A DNA stretch of 7,752 nt from Alistipes sp. CAG:268 (GTDB lineage Bacteria; Bacteroidota; Bacteroidia; Bacteroidales; Rikenellaceae), in contig FR891995.1 in the NCBI GenBank assembly GCA_000434235.1, positions 1 to 7,752 on the forward strand, given 5' to 3'. Position numbers and translations under genes: made by a program. The notes beneath the pieces were generated by a model. That model saw only the letters and a program-made list of their open reading frames with translations. It was not told where the DNA came from and searched no databases. Positions 1 through 5,455 of the stretch are shown here, one piece after another (the stretch's first letter is position 1; the number at the start of each line of letters is the position of its first letter).

Positions 1-32
1 ATACCCCTGCCGTCAGACGACAGCAAGGGTAT
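1..32 (-). terminator. Terminator hairpin after the ATPase/DUF3871 operon
   Basis: Read on the minus strand this is a 14-bp stem with a GTCT tetraloop (arms beginning ATACCC and ending GGGTAT). Two of the pairs are G-U. On the plus strand those two positions would be A-C mismatches, so the fold favours minus-strand RNA, that is, transcripts leaving the DUF3871 gene 17 bp away. The T-tract that would follow lies outside the window, so intrinsic termination is inferred rather than complete. Confidence 0.7.
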
Positions 33-48
33 TCTTCTCTGTAAAGCG

Positions 49-1086
49 TTACTCCACAAACCAACTGTACTCGGTATCCCCCTCCAAGGCCCGACCGATT
101 CCTGCAATCAGCTCCGTTGCATTCAGCGACCTGTCAAGGAAGGTGTCGATGTAGCTGGATTTGTTGGCTCCCGTAAAGAGGTTGTAGACCTTCCACAAAT
201 CAATCTCGGGATTGTTCCCTCGTGAAAAGTGTTCGTCCGTGTAGTAAGCCTTTGCCACGGCATTGATGTGGCAGTCGGTAAACTCCATGGCTGGAAGCTG
301 CCGTTTCTCGGCGGTGGGCAGGTATTGATACAAGCGTGCCTTGCCGATCAACTGGGCAAACTGGTGTTCACTGAGCGATTGCCGCTGTAAAGCCGCCATC
401 TGTCGAATGTGCCGTTCGGCATCGTACTGCTGGAACAACTGCAACGAAGCCTCAAACAAGTCCTGCACGCTCATCACCCGCAATTCCCGCTTGAATCCAT
501 CGGTCGATACACACAGGTTGCAGCAGACAAGGTTCTTGAACCCGATGAAGACCTTGAACTTCTCGACCGTCTTTTTCGAATAGAGATTTTCGTGGTTGTA
601 GGCCCTTACCCCTCCGATCGAAAGATGGAGCCGATTGCCTGCTACCTCCTCGTAAATCGAGGGAATCTCAAAGCAGAAGGCCATGCGTTCGTAATAGATG
701 GTCTTGTCCGTCTCCAGGAGCTGATTCACGGGCTTGTGAATAGCCTCGGGAATCCGTCCCTTGATAATATGCGAAACGACAATATCGGGAGTGTCGATGG
801 CATCCTGTGGAAACATACGGTGGGCAGCACCCAATACCGTTTCAATAAAACTCTGGTGGGAGATCGTCACCTCGTTGTCCTTGCTGAATACGGGAACGAC
901 ACAATCGTTCTTCAGATGGGCCAGAGCAACAGGCTTGGTGTTGGCCTCGATAAAGTGACGGGTACGCGGTACAGTCCCCAGCGATACAATCGGAGTTACG
1001 GGACGCTCCTCTACGATGGTTGCCTCCTTCACGGGAAGATTCAACCCTGCGGCAAATTCGGGTTCAGGCTGAAAGGCTGGAAGCAT
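49..1086 (-). CDS. DUF3871 family protein
   Basis: A 345-residue protein recognised as the DUF3871 family, which is found almost only in Bacteroidetes, typically in mobile elements; its biochemical role is not established. Recognisable blocks in order are FIEANT (residues 45-50), a VPVFSKDNEVTISH stretch (64-77), IKGRIPEA (108-115), IYYERM (130-135), a beta-rich core with FIGFKNLVCCNLCV (180-193), and the C-terminal block LFTGANKSSYID (303-314). Length and the preserved C-terminus suggest it is complete. There is no signal peptide or membrane segment, so it is expected in the cytoplasm. Its ATG lies inside the end of the upstream ATPase gene (23-bp overlap), which implies co-transcription and probable translational coupling. 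It ends in TAA and is followed by a hairpin terminator. A role as partner of the ATPase in DNA recombination is inferred from gene order only. Confidence 0.85.
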   Translation of the reverse strand: MLPAFQPEPEFAAGLNLPVKEATIVEERPVTPIVSLGTVPRTRHFIEANTKPVALAHLKNDCVVPVFSKDNEVTISHQSFIETVLGAAHRMFPQDAIDTPDIVVSHIIKGRIPEAIHKPVNQLLETDKTIYYERMAFCFEIPSIYEEVAGNRLHLSIGGVRAYNHENLYSKKTVEKFKVFIGFKNLVCCNLCVSTDGFKRELRVMSVQDLFEASLQLFQQYDAERHIRQMAALQRQSLSEHQFAQLIGKARLYQYLPTAEKRQLPAMEFTDCHINAVAKAYYTDEHFSRGNNPEIDLWKVYNLFTGANKSSYIDTFLDRSLNATELIAGIGRALEGDTEYSWFVE

Positions 1087-1792
1087 GGCTGTGGAGGTTT
1101 TGTGTGGAAGGATTCGATTGCGTGGTCTGCGTCATGTTGCACCATTTGAGGATGGCTTGCCCCATGGCAGGAGTTATCGTGAACTCGGGACGGCCTGTAA
1201 AGAGCCCTGTTCGGTCTTTGGAGGTGGTGGCCTTGTGGTTCATGGCGATGTCCAGCACGGCGGTGAACTCATAGTCCACGTTATCACGCTGTACGGCCTT
1301 CAAGCCCACCTTCTCGGGCACCATCTTGCCGTTCTTGTCCGAGAGGACATAATCCTGCTTGGAACGCATGGTGCAGATGATGTGGCACGAGGAGTTGAGA
1401 ATGCGTTGGATGAAGGCATTCTGACGGGGCGTGACCTTGGCCCAGTTGGCAAAGGAGTTTCCTTGCAGGTTGGCGTGGAAATCGAGCAGATAGTCCCAGC
1501 AATGGGAGATGCTGTCGATGACGATGACCTCGGCCCCCGCCTGTTCACAGATACCGATGGCCTCGATATAGGTCTCGGGAGAGTAGTCGGGCAGGGTGAG
1601 AACCTGATAATTGCCCAGATGGGCATAGAGATCGGCCGAACCGTTCTCGGAATCGATGACGGCAACACGGGACCAGTCGGAGGTCATGCCGTAAGCGATG
1701 AGGAGCGATGAGTAGGTCTTTCCTGACCCCGAGGCTCCAGCCAGTGCCAGCCTCATTTTGGCTGCACGGCGCATGGATGGACGTAATTGCAT
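1064..1792 (-). CDS. Sak4/RecA-like P-loop ATPase (AAA_24 type)
   Basis: A 242-residue cytoplasmic ATPase. Walker A is GASGSGKT (residues 19-26). A second acidic strand, VIDSENG (45-51), and a Walker B-type strand, VIVIDS (89-94), follow. Then come a sensor-like strand HIICTMRSK (137-145) and the basic/aromatic motif with QRDNVDYEFT (168-177). This order matches the phage-type RecA-core nucleotide-binding proteins (AAA_24; includes Sak4-like single-strand annealing or recombination ATPases). Function is therefore inferred as ATP-dependent handling of single-stranded DNA. The last ~25 residues are Ser/Thr/Gln-rich and probably disordered. A longer start (GTG at 1828) exists, but the ATG at 1792 is preferred because it gives the usual short N-terminus before Walker A and leaves the 9-bp inverted repeat in the leader. 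The gene stops at TGA, 23 bp inside the DUF3871 gene. No convincing promoter was found, but the upstream terminator requires one in 1793-1885. Confidence 0.82.
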   Translation of the reverse strand: MQLRPSMRRAAKMRLALAGASGSGKTYSSLLIAYGMTSDWSRVAVIDSENGSADLYAHLGNYQVLTLPDYSPETYIEAIGICEQAGAEVIVIDSISHCWDYLLDFHANLQGNSFANWAKVTPRQNAFIQRILNSSCHIICTMRSKQDYVLSDKNGKMVPEKVGLKAVQRDNVDYEFTAVLDIAMNHKATTSKDRTGLFTGRPEFTITPAMGQAILKWCNMTQTTQSNPSTQNLHSHASSLSA

Positions 1793-1805
1793 AAAGCTAC
1801 AAATT

Positions 1806-1837
1806 AGATGATGAATAAATAAATACACTCATCATCT
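1806..1837. promoter_or_regulatory. 9-bp inverted repeat in the ATPase leader
   Basis: AGATGATGA and TCATCATCT form a perfect 9-bp inverted repeat around a 14-base AT-rich spacer. Its near end is 13 bp upstream of the preferred ATPase start. It could be an operator for a dimeric repressor or an RNA hairpin near the initiation region. The sequence does not decide between these. Confidence 0.4.
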
Positions 1838-1885
1838 GTCTGTTGCTTTTGTTGTTAGTCTGGAAAAATTTCCGACAATCAGCCA

Positions 1886-1934
1886 CAAAAAATCCCTCCC
1901 CGAAATTCGTTTTTCAATCCGAATAGGGGGAGGG
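1886..1934 (-). terminator. Strong terminator downstream of the 152-aa gene
   Basis: CCCTCCCC (1894-1901) pairs with GGGGAGGG (1927-1934), extended internally by ATTCG (1905-1909) with CGAAT (1920-1924). On the minus strand the stem is followed at once by ATTTTTTG, a good U-tract. It lies 50 bp after the stop of the membrane-anchored protein gene and insulates it from the ATPase operon. Confidence 0.8.
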
Positions 1935-1983
1935 GTGTTTTACGGGGTGTTGCAACGTGCGGAGTATAGTCATTTTTTCTCTG

Positions 1984-2442
1984 TTAAAACGGCCTTATCG
2001 CATCCATATATGCCGCATGCCAATTACTATACCATGTGATATTATCTTTTTGTGTAGTTATATTATTAACCTCAACATATACCTTTTTTTGTTTGCGGAT
2101 GTATTTATCTTCACAACCATTTGCTACCCATTCGCTGGGGGATAAATCTTGCTTTTCATCAAAATCCCAAGTCGTAACCAAGTATCCAGAGTAAGGCTCA
2201 ACATCGCTCGTGAATACAAAGTCGTCTATGGTAATGTCATATACATTTTTGAAACTTTGCACATTTAGTGGAATATCAGCTTGCTCCCTTTCAATAATGC
2301 CTTGCTTGATTTGTTCGTATTTATTTTGTTGCTCATTAGCGCCATTCTCTTGATAAGATGCTTGTTTTATGAACCCAATTACAAATACGGTAATGAAGAA
2401 TACATTCAGTAAATAAGAGAAGATGTTGAAAACTTTTTTCAT
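1984..2442 (-). CDS. Hypothetical membrane-anchored protein (152 aa)
   Basis: Not recognised. The 152-residue product starts MKKVFNIF and has one hydrophobic segment at about residues 8-25 (LLNVFFITVFVIGFI within it) after a positively charged N-terminus. This predicts a signal anchor with the rest outside the cytoplasm. The following ~25 residues are Gln/Glu/Asn/Lys-rich and probably a flexible stalk. The C-terminal ~90 residues carry aromatic and acidic stretches (EPYSGYLVTTWDFDE, TWYSNWHAAYMDAIRPF), suggesting a small folded domain; a cysteine sits in NGCED. There is no lipobox. The gene is visibly AT-rich compared with the ATPase, integrase and DUF3871 genes, uses TGG for its Trp residues, and ends in TAA. 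It has its own promoter and terminator, which fits an independently acquired cargo gene. The divergent neighbour also encodes an exported protein, so a shared envelope role is possible but unproven. Confidence 0.7.
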   Translation of the reverse strand: MKKVFNIFSYLLNVFFITVFVIGFIKQASYQENGANEQQNKYEQIKQGIIEREQADIPLNVQSFKNVYDITIDDFVFTSDVEPYSGYLVTTWDFDEKQDLSPSEWVANGCEDKYIRKQKKVYVEVNNITTQKDNITWYSNWHAAYMDAIRPF

Positions 2443-2529
2443 AAACGGACAATTAAGGGTTCAATGGATGGGGTAGTATTTGATGTTGATAGCGTGAGTT
2501 TATATGAGCTTATTCTTCTTGGCTATGCG

Positions 2530-2560
2530 TAAATGTAGTAAGATTTTATGGCATCTCAAA
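2530..2560 (-). promoter_or_regulatory. Bacteroidetes-type promoter for the 152-aa gene
   Basis: On the minus strand a TTTG (2557-2560) is followed after 19 bp by TACATTTA (2530-2537), a one-mismatch match to TAnnTTTG. Transcription would begin near 2523 and give a leader of about 80 bases before the ATG at 2442. Confidence 0.5.
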
Positions 2561-2629
2561 ACCAATTCGTTAAAATTATTTTACGGTGTTAAATATCTAT
2601 CGTGCTATATTAAAGTTTCCGACTCAATG

Positions 2630-2661
2630 TTTAAGGATATGGTAAAATATTGCTATATTTG
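2630..2661 (+). promoter_or_regulatory. Bacteroidetes-type promoter for the 153-aa gene
   Basis: TATATTTG (2654-2661) matches the TAnnTTTG box exactly. TTTA (2630-2633) lies 20 bp upstream in the place of the TTTG box, with one mismatch. The ATG follows 19 bp after the box, so the leader would be very short. The surrounding sequence is strongly AT-rich. Confidence 0.65.
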
Positions 2662-2680
2662 TAAATAAACCTCACTTCTC

Positions 2681-3142
2681 ATGAAAAAGTCTATATTTCT
2701 CCTCCTTATTTCTTGCATGTCATTTTGCGCAACAAGAGCAGCTGCTCAATCTGTTGATTCGTTGCAAGTAGTTATTGATAGTTTGTCAGTAAAAGTAGCA
2801 AATCTTGAACAAGAATTAGCTTTTTTGAAAATAGATGCCGAAATAAATGATCTTGATACAGAAATAAGTATACGTTCGATAGAGGTTTCCAATATATTGA
2901 CAAATCTTTACATAGGGGGATCCTCTGCAATATCGCAAATGCGAGAACTTTATAAAGCTCTTCAGGGAAATATTAAATACATAAAAGATAAAGTGGATTC
3001 ATTGCAGGAACGTGTAAGTTCAAGTGAAGATTCATTTTCCGCTTTTAAGTATGTATCTTTATCGTTAAATATGATAGGGGTATTACAGTCGTATAGTAAT
3101 TTGGAGGAACGTATGTCCATTATTGAGGATGCATTGTACTAA
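2681..3142 (+). CDS. Hypothetical secreted coiled-coil protein (153 aa)
   Basis: Not recognised. The product begins MKKSIFLLLISCMSFCA and has a clear Sec signal peptide: two Lys residues, a hydrophobic core at residues 5-17 and a cleavage site at about Ala22-Gln23 (AAA/QS). The mature part of about 130 residues is nearly all predicted helix. A heptad-patterned region (VDSLQVVIDSLSVKVANLEQ and onward, residues ~25-63) and a second one (YIKDKVDSLQERVSSSED, ~100-117) are coiled-coil-like. Between them lies a short Gly/Ser-rich linker (YIGGSSAIS). No lipobox is present, so a soluble periplasmic protein is more likely than a lipoprotein. It is AT-rich like its divergent neighbour, with its own promoter close to the ATG and its own terminator. 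This arrangement fits cargo inserted between core element genes. The helical repeats could mediate oligomerisation or partner binding; nothing shows an enzymatic function. Confidence 0.75.
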   Translation: MKKSIFLLLISCMSFCATRAAAQSVDSLQVVIDSLSVKVANLEQELAFLKIDAEINDLDTEISIRSIEVSNILTNLYIGGSSAISQMRELYKALQGNIKYIKDKVDSLQERVSSSEDSFSAFKYVSLSLNMIGVLQSYSNLEERMSIIEDALY

Positions 3143-3173
3143 TAGTAGGCGTGTTTGGTATTTACAACCACTT

Positions 3174-3210
3174 ACGGGACTGGCTAACTATTTAGTCAGT
3201 CCTGTATTTC
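3174..3210 (+). terminator. Terminator hairpin of the secreted coiled-coil gene
   Basis: ACGGGACTGGCTAA and TTAGTCAGTCCTGT form a 14-bp stem (3174-3187 with 3192-3205) around a 4-base loop, with two G-U pairs in plus-strand RNA. A short T-rich tail ATTTCT follows. The wobble pairs become A-C mismatches in minus-strand RNA, so it mainly serves the plus-strand gene, although the convergent gene ends right beside it. Confidence 0.75.
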
Positions 3211-4061
3211 TAAAACTCAAATCCTCCAAACTCCTTTTTATCCTGTTTGTGTATCTCCATCACCTCCCGATACTGTTCCTGCATATCGAGCACCTTTATA
3301 AAGTAGGGAATGGAAACCTTCTCGGGTAATTGCTCGCAACGCTTGTTGAGTTGATAGGTCAGACTTATTGGCTCCGTACTCGGAATGCCAACGGTATTGT
3401 ACTTGGTAAGCAATACCGATAATGCCACCTTGTTCCGTCTGGGTGCAGCCACTCCTTTGGCTTTACAGAAATCGCATAGTTCCTTATAAATGGCAGCCTC
3501 TGTCTGCTTAATGGCTGGCTGGATAAAGCAATCCGCCGTCAGCTCATAGCCCTTTGCCTGTGGCTTTATAAGTCCAGCTTGTCGGCACTCTTCCAATAAA
3601 GCCGAAACGGTATTGCGAGACAGGCCGAGTGCCTGGGCAATCTGGCTCTTGCTTCATTGGATGGTATTCGTATTGTTCAAGCAGATGGCCTTTAATAGGA
3701 GCAGAAATCCCGCCATCTTGGCGGAATAGTTCCTTGTAAAGAAGCCATTGTTCAGCAAGAAAAAATCCTTCTCGACAGGCTTTATCTGGTAACTGTTCCG
3801 CTTGATAAATCCACGGACGACATCTTCCTTAATGGCCGTTTGCACGGTAAGACAACCAGCCTCTTTGAGCCGTTTGATAGCACGGCGGATGGTTCGTTTA
3901 TCCAGCCTTGTAAGGAGGGCCAGTTTCTCTTCGGTAATGTGAGAAATATTTGTCTTGTGGTCAGAGCAGCATTTGATGGTTGCTCATACATAAACATCGA
4001 CAGGCTTACTGTTGCCCGTCTGAAACGTGATGATCGATTTGGGTATAGCGGTATAATTCAT
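3210..4061 (-). pseudogene. Double winged-helix protein, two in-frame TGA codons
   Basis: One continuous frame of 283 codons plus stop, from ATG (MNYTAIPKSII...) to TAG, broken only by TGA at codon 26 (3984-3986, between VDVYV and ATIKCC) and codon 136 (3654-3656, between NTIQ and SKSQIAQ). No indel is needed to read through. Residues ~38-75 form a winged helix whose recognition helix is KRTIRRAIKRLKEAG. Residues ~137-168 form a second helix-turn-helix (SQIAQALGLSRNTVSALLEE). A helical C-terminus follows. Two such domains occur in plasmid initiators and in regulators; I cannot tell which this is. Trp is the most natural residue at both TGA sites (TGG to TGA), and no TGG remains in the gene. 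It is downstream of, and overlaps by 56 bp, a small gene that has the same kind of lesion. Products would be fragments unless TGA is read through. Assignment of Trp rests on local sequence sense, not on an alignment. Confidence 0.75.
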
Positions 4062-4200
4062 CGTTAGCAATGGAATTTTGAGGGTTAGTAAATAGAATCT
4101 CTTTTAAATGCAGCAGCTTTCGGAAACGGGCTACGCCATAGTGTTCTTTCGCCTGCTTGCGGTTCTCGAATCACTTGCGGTCTTTGACGTGGTAGTACAT
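4006..4200 (-). pseudogene. Small conserved-looking protein with in-frame TGA
   Basis: A frame of 64 codons plus TAA starting at ATG (MYYHVKDRK), with TGA at codon 10 (4171-4173), then FENRKQAKEHYGVARFRKLL and onward. The lesion sits where an aromatic residue is expected before FENRKQAKE; Trp (TGG to TGA) fits best. The short basic product with a KQAKEHYG-type helix resembles small element-encoded proteins of Bacteroidetes, but I cannot name a family. It is the first gene behind the minus-strand promoter at 4372-4403. The TAGG repeats lie in its leader, and its 3' end overlaps the winged-helix gene by 56 bp in another frame, so the two would have been one operon. Without readthrough only a 9-residue peptide is made. 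It is too short for certainty, but the sensible residues on both sides of the TGA support a real gene. Confidence 0.5.
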
Positions 4201-4217
4201 GGTCGGAACGACTTTAT

Positions 4218-4288
4218 TAGGTAGTGTATAAGTAGGTAGTGTATATATAGGACACTTTTGAGCAGTTATCATAGGACAGTTTTAAGCA
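4218..4288. repeat. Iteron-like array of four TAGG-led direct repeats
   Basis: TAGG occurs at 4218, 4233, 4248 and 4272, giving steps of 15, 15 and 24 bp. The first two units share a perfect 13-bp repeat TAGGTAGTGTATA (4218-4230, 4233-4245). The last two share ATAGGACA.TTTT.AGCA with 16 of 18 identical bases (4247-4264, 4271-4288). A small inverted repeat CAGTT/AACTG (4277-4281, 4288-4292) overlaps the end. The array sits between the minus-strand promoter and the winged-helix operon. It could be operator sites, origin iterons, or possibly a remnant of a transposon end. Confidence 0.6.
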
Positions 4289-4371
4289 ACTGCCTGCCTA
4301 CTATCTGAACGGATTGAATCTGGAATCTCAGGGACGAACGGAATGCCTGCCCCGTCTTGGAATTGGATGAA

Positions 4372-4403
4372 CAAAGATACAAAAAGTTCAATAATTATAC
4401 AAA
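4372..4403 (-). promoter_or_regulatory. Promoter of the small protein/winged-helix operon
   Basis: On the minus strand TTTG (4400-4403) is followed after 20 bp by TATCTTTG (4372-4379), an exact match to both Bacteroidetes boxes. Its upstream box is part of the perfect palindrome CAAATATTTG (4400-4409), a possible operator. Transcription would start near 4365, ahead of the TAGG repeat array. Confidence 0.7.
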
Positions 4404-4423
4404 TATTTGACAATGTATTTAGC

Positions 4424-4455
4424 GTTGTTTGTCTCTCGGCCATTTTGTATCTTTG
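4424..4455 (+). promoter_or_regulatory. Promoter of the 277-aa gene
   Basis: TATCTTTG (4448-4455) is an exact TAnnTTTG box, identical to the box of the opposing promoter. GTTG at 4424-4427 lies 20 bp upstream as a one-mismatch TTTG box; an exact TTTG at 4428-4431 would leave only 16 bp. The ATG begins 25 bp after the box. The two promoters are divergent, with only about 20 bp between their upstream boxes. Confidence 0.7.
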
Positions 4456-4479
4456 AAAAACTGAAACCCCGAACTGACT

Positions 4480-5313
4480 ATGAACTGTACGATTCCTCAA
4501 AACTGGAGCGATGAAGCCATGGATTATGCCAACCAACTGGCCGACCGAATCAATGTAGGCTGGGATGGTGAGAACTATTGCCCGAGTGACTGGAGCCTCC
4601 GATTTCTTGTTCGTCTGAACAAGGGCTTGGTGAAAGTTCCCTTCACCTATGAAGCCTTCAGGGATAACGACGACATCATGGCTACATTGGAGGGATACGG
4701 GTTGGATGCCGAAAAGTTCTGGTATGCGTTGCTCTTCATCTACGACATCACAATCTCTTTCTGCTTGAATGCTGCCGATGCCAGCAAGACGGATTATGAG
4801 ATTCTGACGGAACTCAACGATTTTCTGCAACAGCACCCGAAAGCAGTTCTCTACCTCTCGGAGGATCGGGAGTTACGCAAGAGTGAACGCTACGAAACCA
4901 ACAGTCCGTTGATTCTTGGCTGCCTGCGTCGTTTTGTCAAGCAGGAGTTGGCGCAATATCCAGAACCGCCCCAACAAAAAATCTTTACCATCGACCTCCT
5001 TTATAGGAATTATACAGAATCACTGTCCACCGCCCAGCAACAGGTACTGATGTATCGGTTGTTCAAGGTACTGTTCGATACCCTCAAATTGCCCGAATTG
5101 CGTGCCAAACGGGGAGAGGTTGTGTCGTACAGCAAGTTGCTCCTTATCTCCCGCATCATCTATTTCTGCCGACTGACGGCCAATGAATCCTTTACGGTGG
5201 ACAGCTCCTCGCTCAAAGGCGTCCTGAAACAGTACGGAAATACGGACTTCAACCAACTGGAACCTCGGGTTTATACGGGCGGCTTACGACTGCCGAAAGA
5301 AGAGGGAGAGTAA
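4480..5313 (+). CDS. Hypothetical protein (277 aa)
   Basis: Not recognised. The 277-residue soluble protein starts MNCTIPQNWSDEAMDYANQL, has no signal peptide or membrane segment, and is predicted mostly helical. Notable stretches are NVGWDGENYCPSDWSLRFL (~26-44), a helical acidic region with YGLDAEKFWYALLFIYDITI (~73-92), a helix ending LNDFLQQHPKAVLYL, and a C-terminal half rich in Leu/Arg helices (LMYRLFKVLFDTLKLPELRA, then KLLLISRIIYFCRL). No catalytic signature was seen. Its own promoter is divergent from the winged-helix operon, and the ParB-like gene follows 142 bp later with no obvious promoter between, so they may form one transcript. The position among element genes suggests a replication, mobilisation or maintenance role, but this is inference from place only. 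All its Trp codons are TGG, unlike the adjacent TGA-broken genes. It appears intact and ends in TAA. Confidence 0.75.
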   Translation: MNCTIPQNWSDEAMDYANQLADRINVGWDGENYCPSDWSLRFLVRLNKGLVKVPFTYEAFRDNDDIMATLEGYGLDAEKFWYALLFIYDITISFCLNAADASKTDYEILTELNDFLQQHPKAVLYLSEDRELRKSERYETNSPLILGCLRRFVKQELAQYPEPPQQKIFTIDLLYRNYTESLSTAQQQVLMYRLFKVLFDTLKLPELRAKRGEVVSYSKLLLISRIIYFCRLTANESFTVDSSSLKGVLKQYGNTDFNQLEPRVYTGGLRLPKEEGE

Positions 5314-5455
5314 GTCGGGTTGTATTTTACTCCCTAAAGAGGGGTGGAATTTTGCCGAGCTTTGTATCCGTCGGATGGATGGTCCAGACGACCTGCAACC
5401 CCTTGGGCAAGGCAAGCAGCTAACCAACGCCCCTCCGTAAAGGACGGAGTAATTT
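5314..5455 (+). other. Leader/intergenic region with hairpin and micro-ORF
   Basis: This 142-bp stretch before the ParB-like gene has no recognisable TAnnTTTG promoter. CTCCGT (5433-5438) and ACGGAG (5444-5449) form a 6-bp hairpin that ends 6 bp before the ATG at 5456 and could affect initiation. A 21-codon frame, ATG at 5375 to TAA at 5440 (MDGPDDLQPLGQGKQLTNAPP would exceed the limit, so only MDGPDDLQ is given as its start), stays open upstream to 5315 in the +1 frame relative to the 277-aa gene. It may be a leader peptide or a chance frame. Confidence 0.3.

Noticed and set aside
409..1149. A 246-codon open frame on the plus strand opposite DUF3871
   Set aside because: It is antisense to a recognised DUF3871 protein, has no family signature, and runs past the gene boundary without any promoter or terminator.
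1085..1711. A 208-codon open frame on the plus strand opposite the ATPase gene
   Set aside because: It lies entirely within the ATPase gene on the opposite strand. The ATPase shows clear Walker and RecA-core motifs, while this frame has a Gly/Val/Asp-rich composition typical of an antisense shadow.
1793..1885. A TAnnTTTG promoter for the ATPase operon
   Set aside because: The best candidate, TAATTTG on the minus strand, lacks one base of the box and has no TTTG at the right distance, so no promoter is annotated.
2568..2585. Imperfect palindrome CGTTAAAAT/ATTTTACG between the divergent cargo genes
   Set aside because: It is AT-rich with a one-base offset and of a quality expected by chance in such sequence, so it is not listed as an operator.
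3210..4200. A wholesale alternative genetic code with TGA as Trp
   Set aside because: The ATPase gene ends with TGA, and intact genes on both sides use TGG for Trp. Recoding across the genome is therefore not supported; only element-specific readthrough remains open.
4218..4292. A CRISPR array
   Set aside because: The repeats are 13-18 bp with 15 or 24 bp steps and no unique spacers of the usual size. There are no cas genes.
4218..4292. A complete insertion-sequence end
   Set aside because: No transposase gene, no matching inverted copy and no target-site duplication were found in the window, so only a remnant could be argued.
4282..4836. A 184-codon minus-strand frame across the divergent promoters and the 277-aa gene
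   Set aside because: It crosses both promoters and the start of the intact 277-aa gene. Its sequence has no recognisable motif, and the plus-strand gene has a matching promoter.
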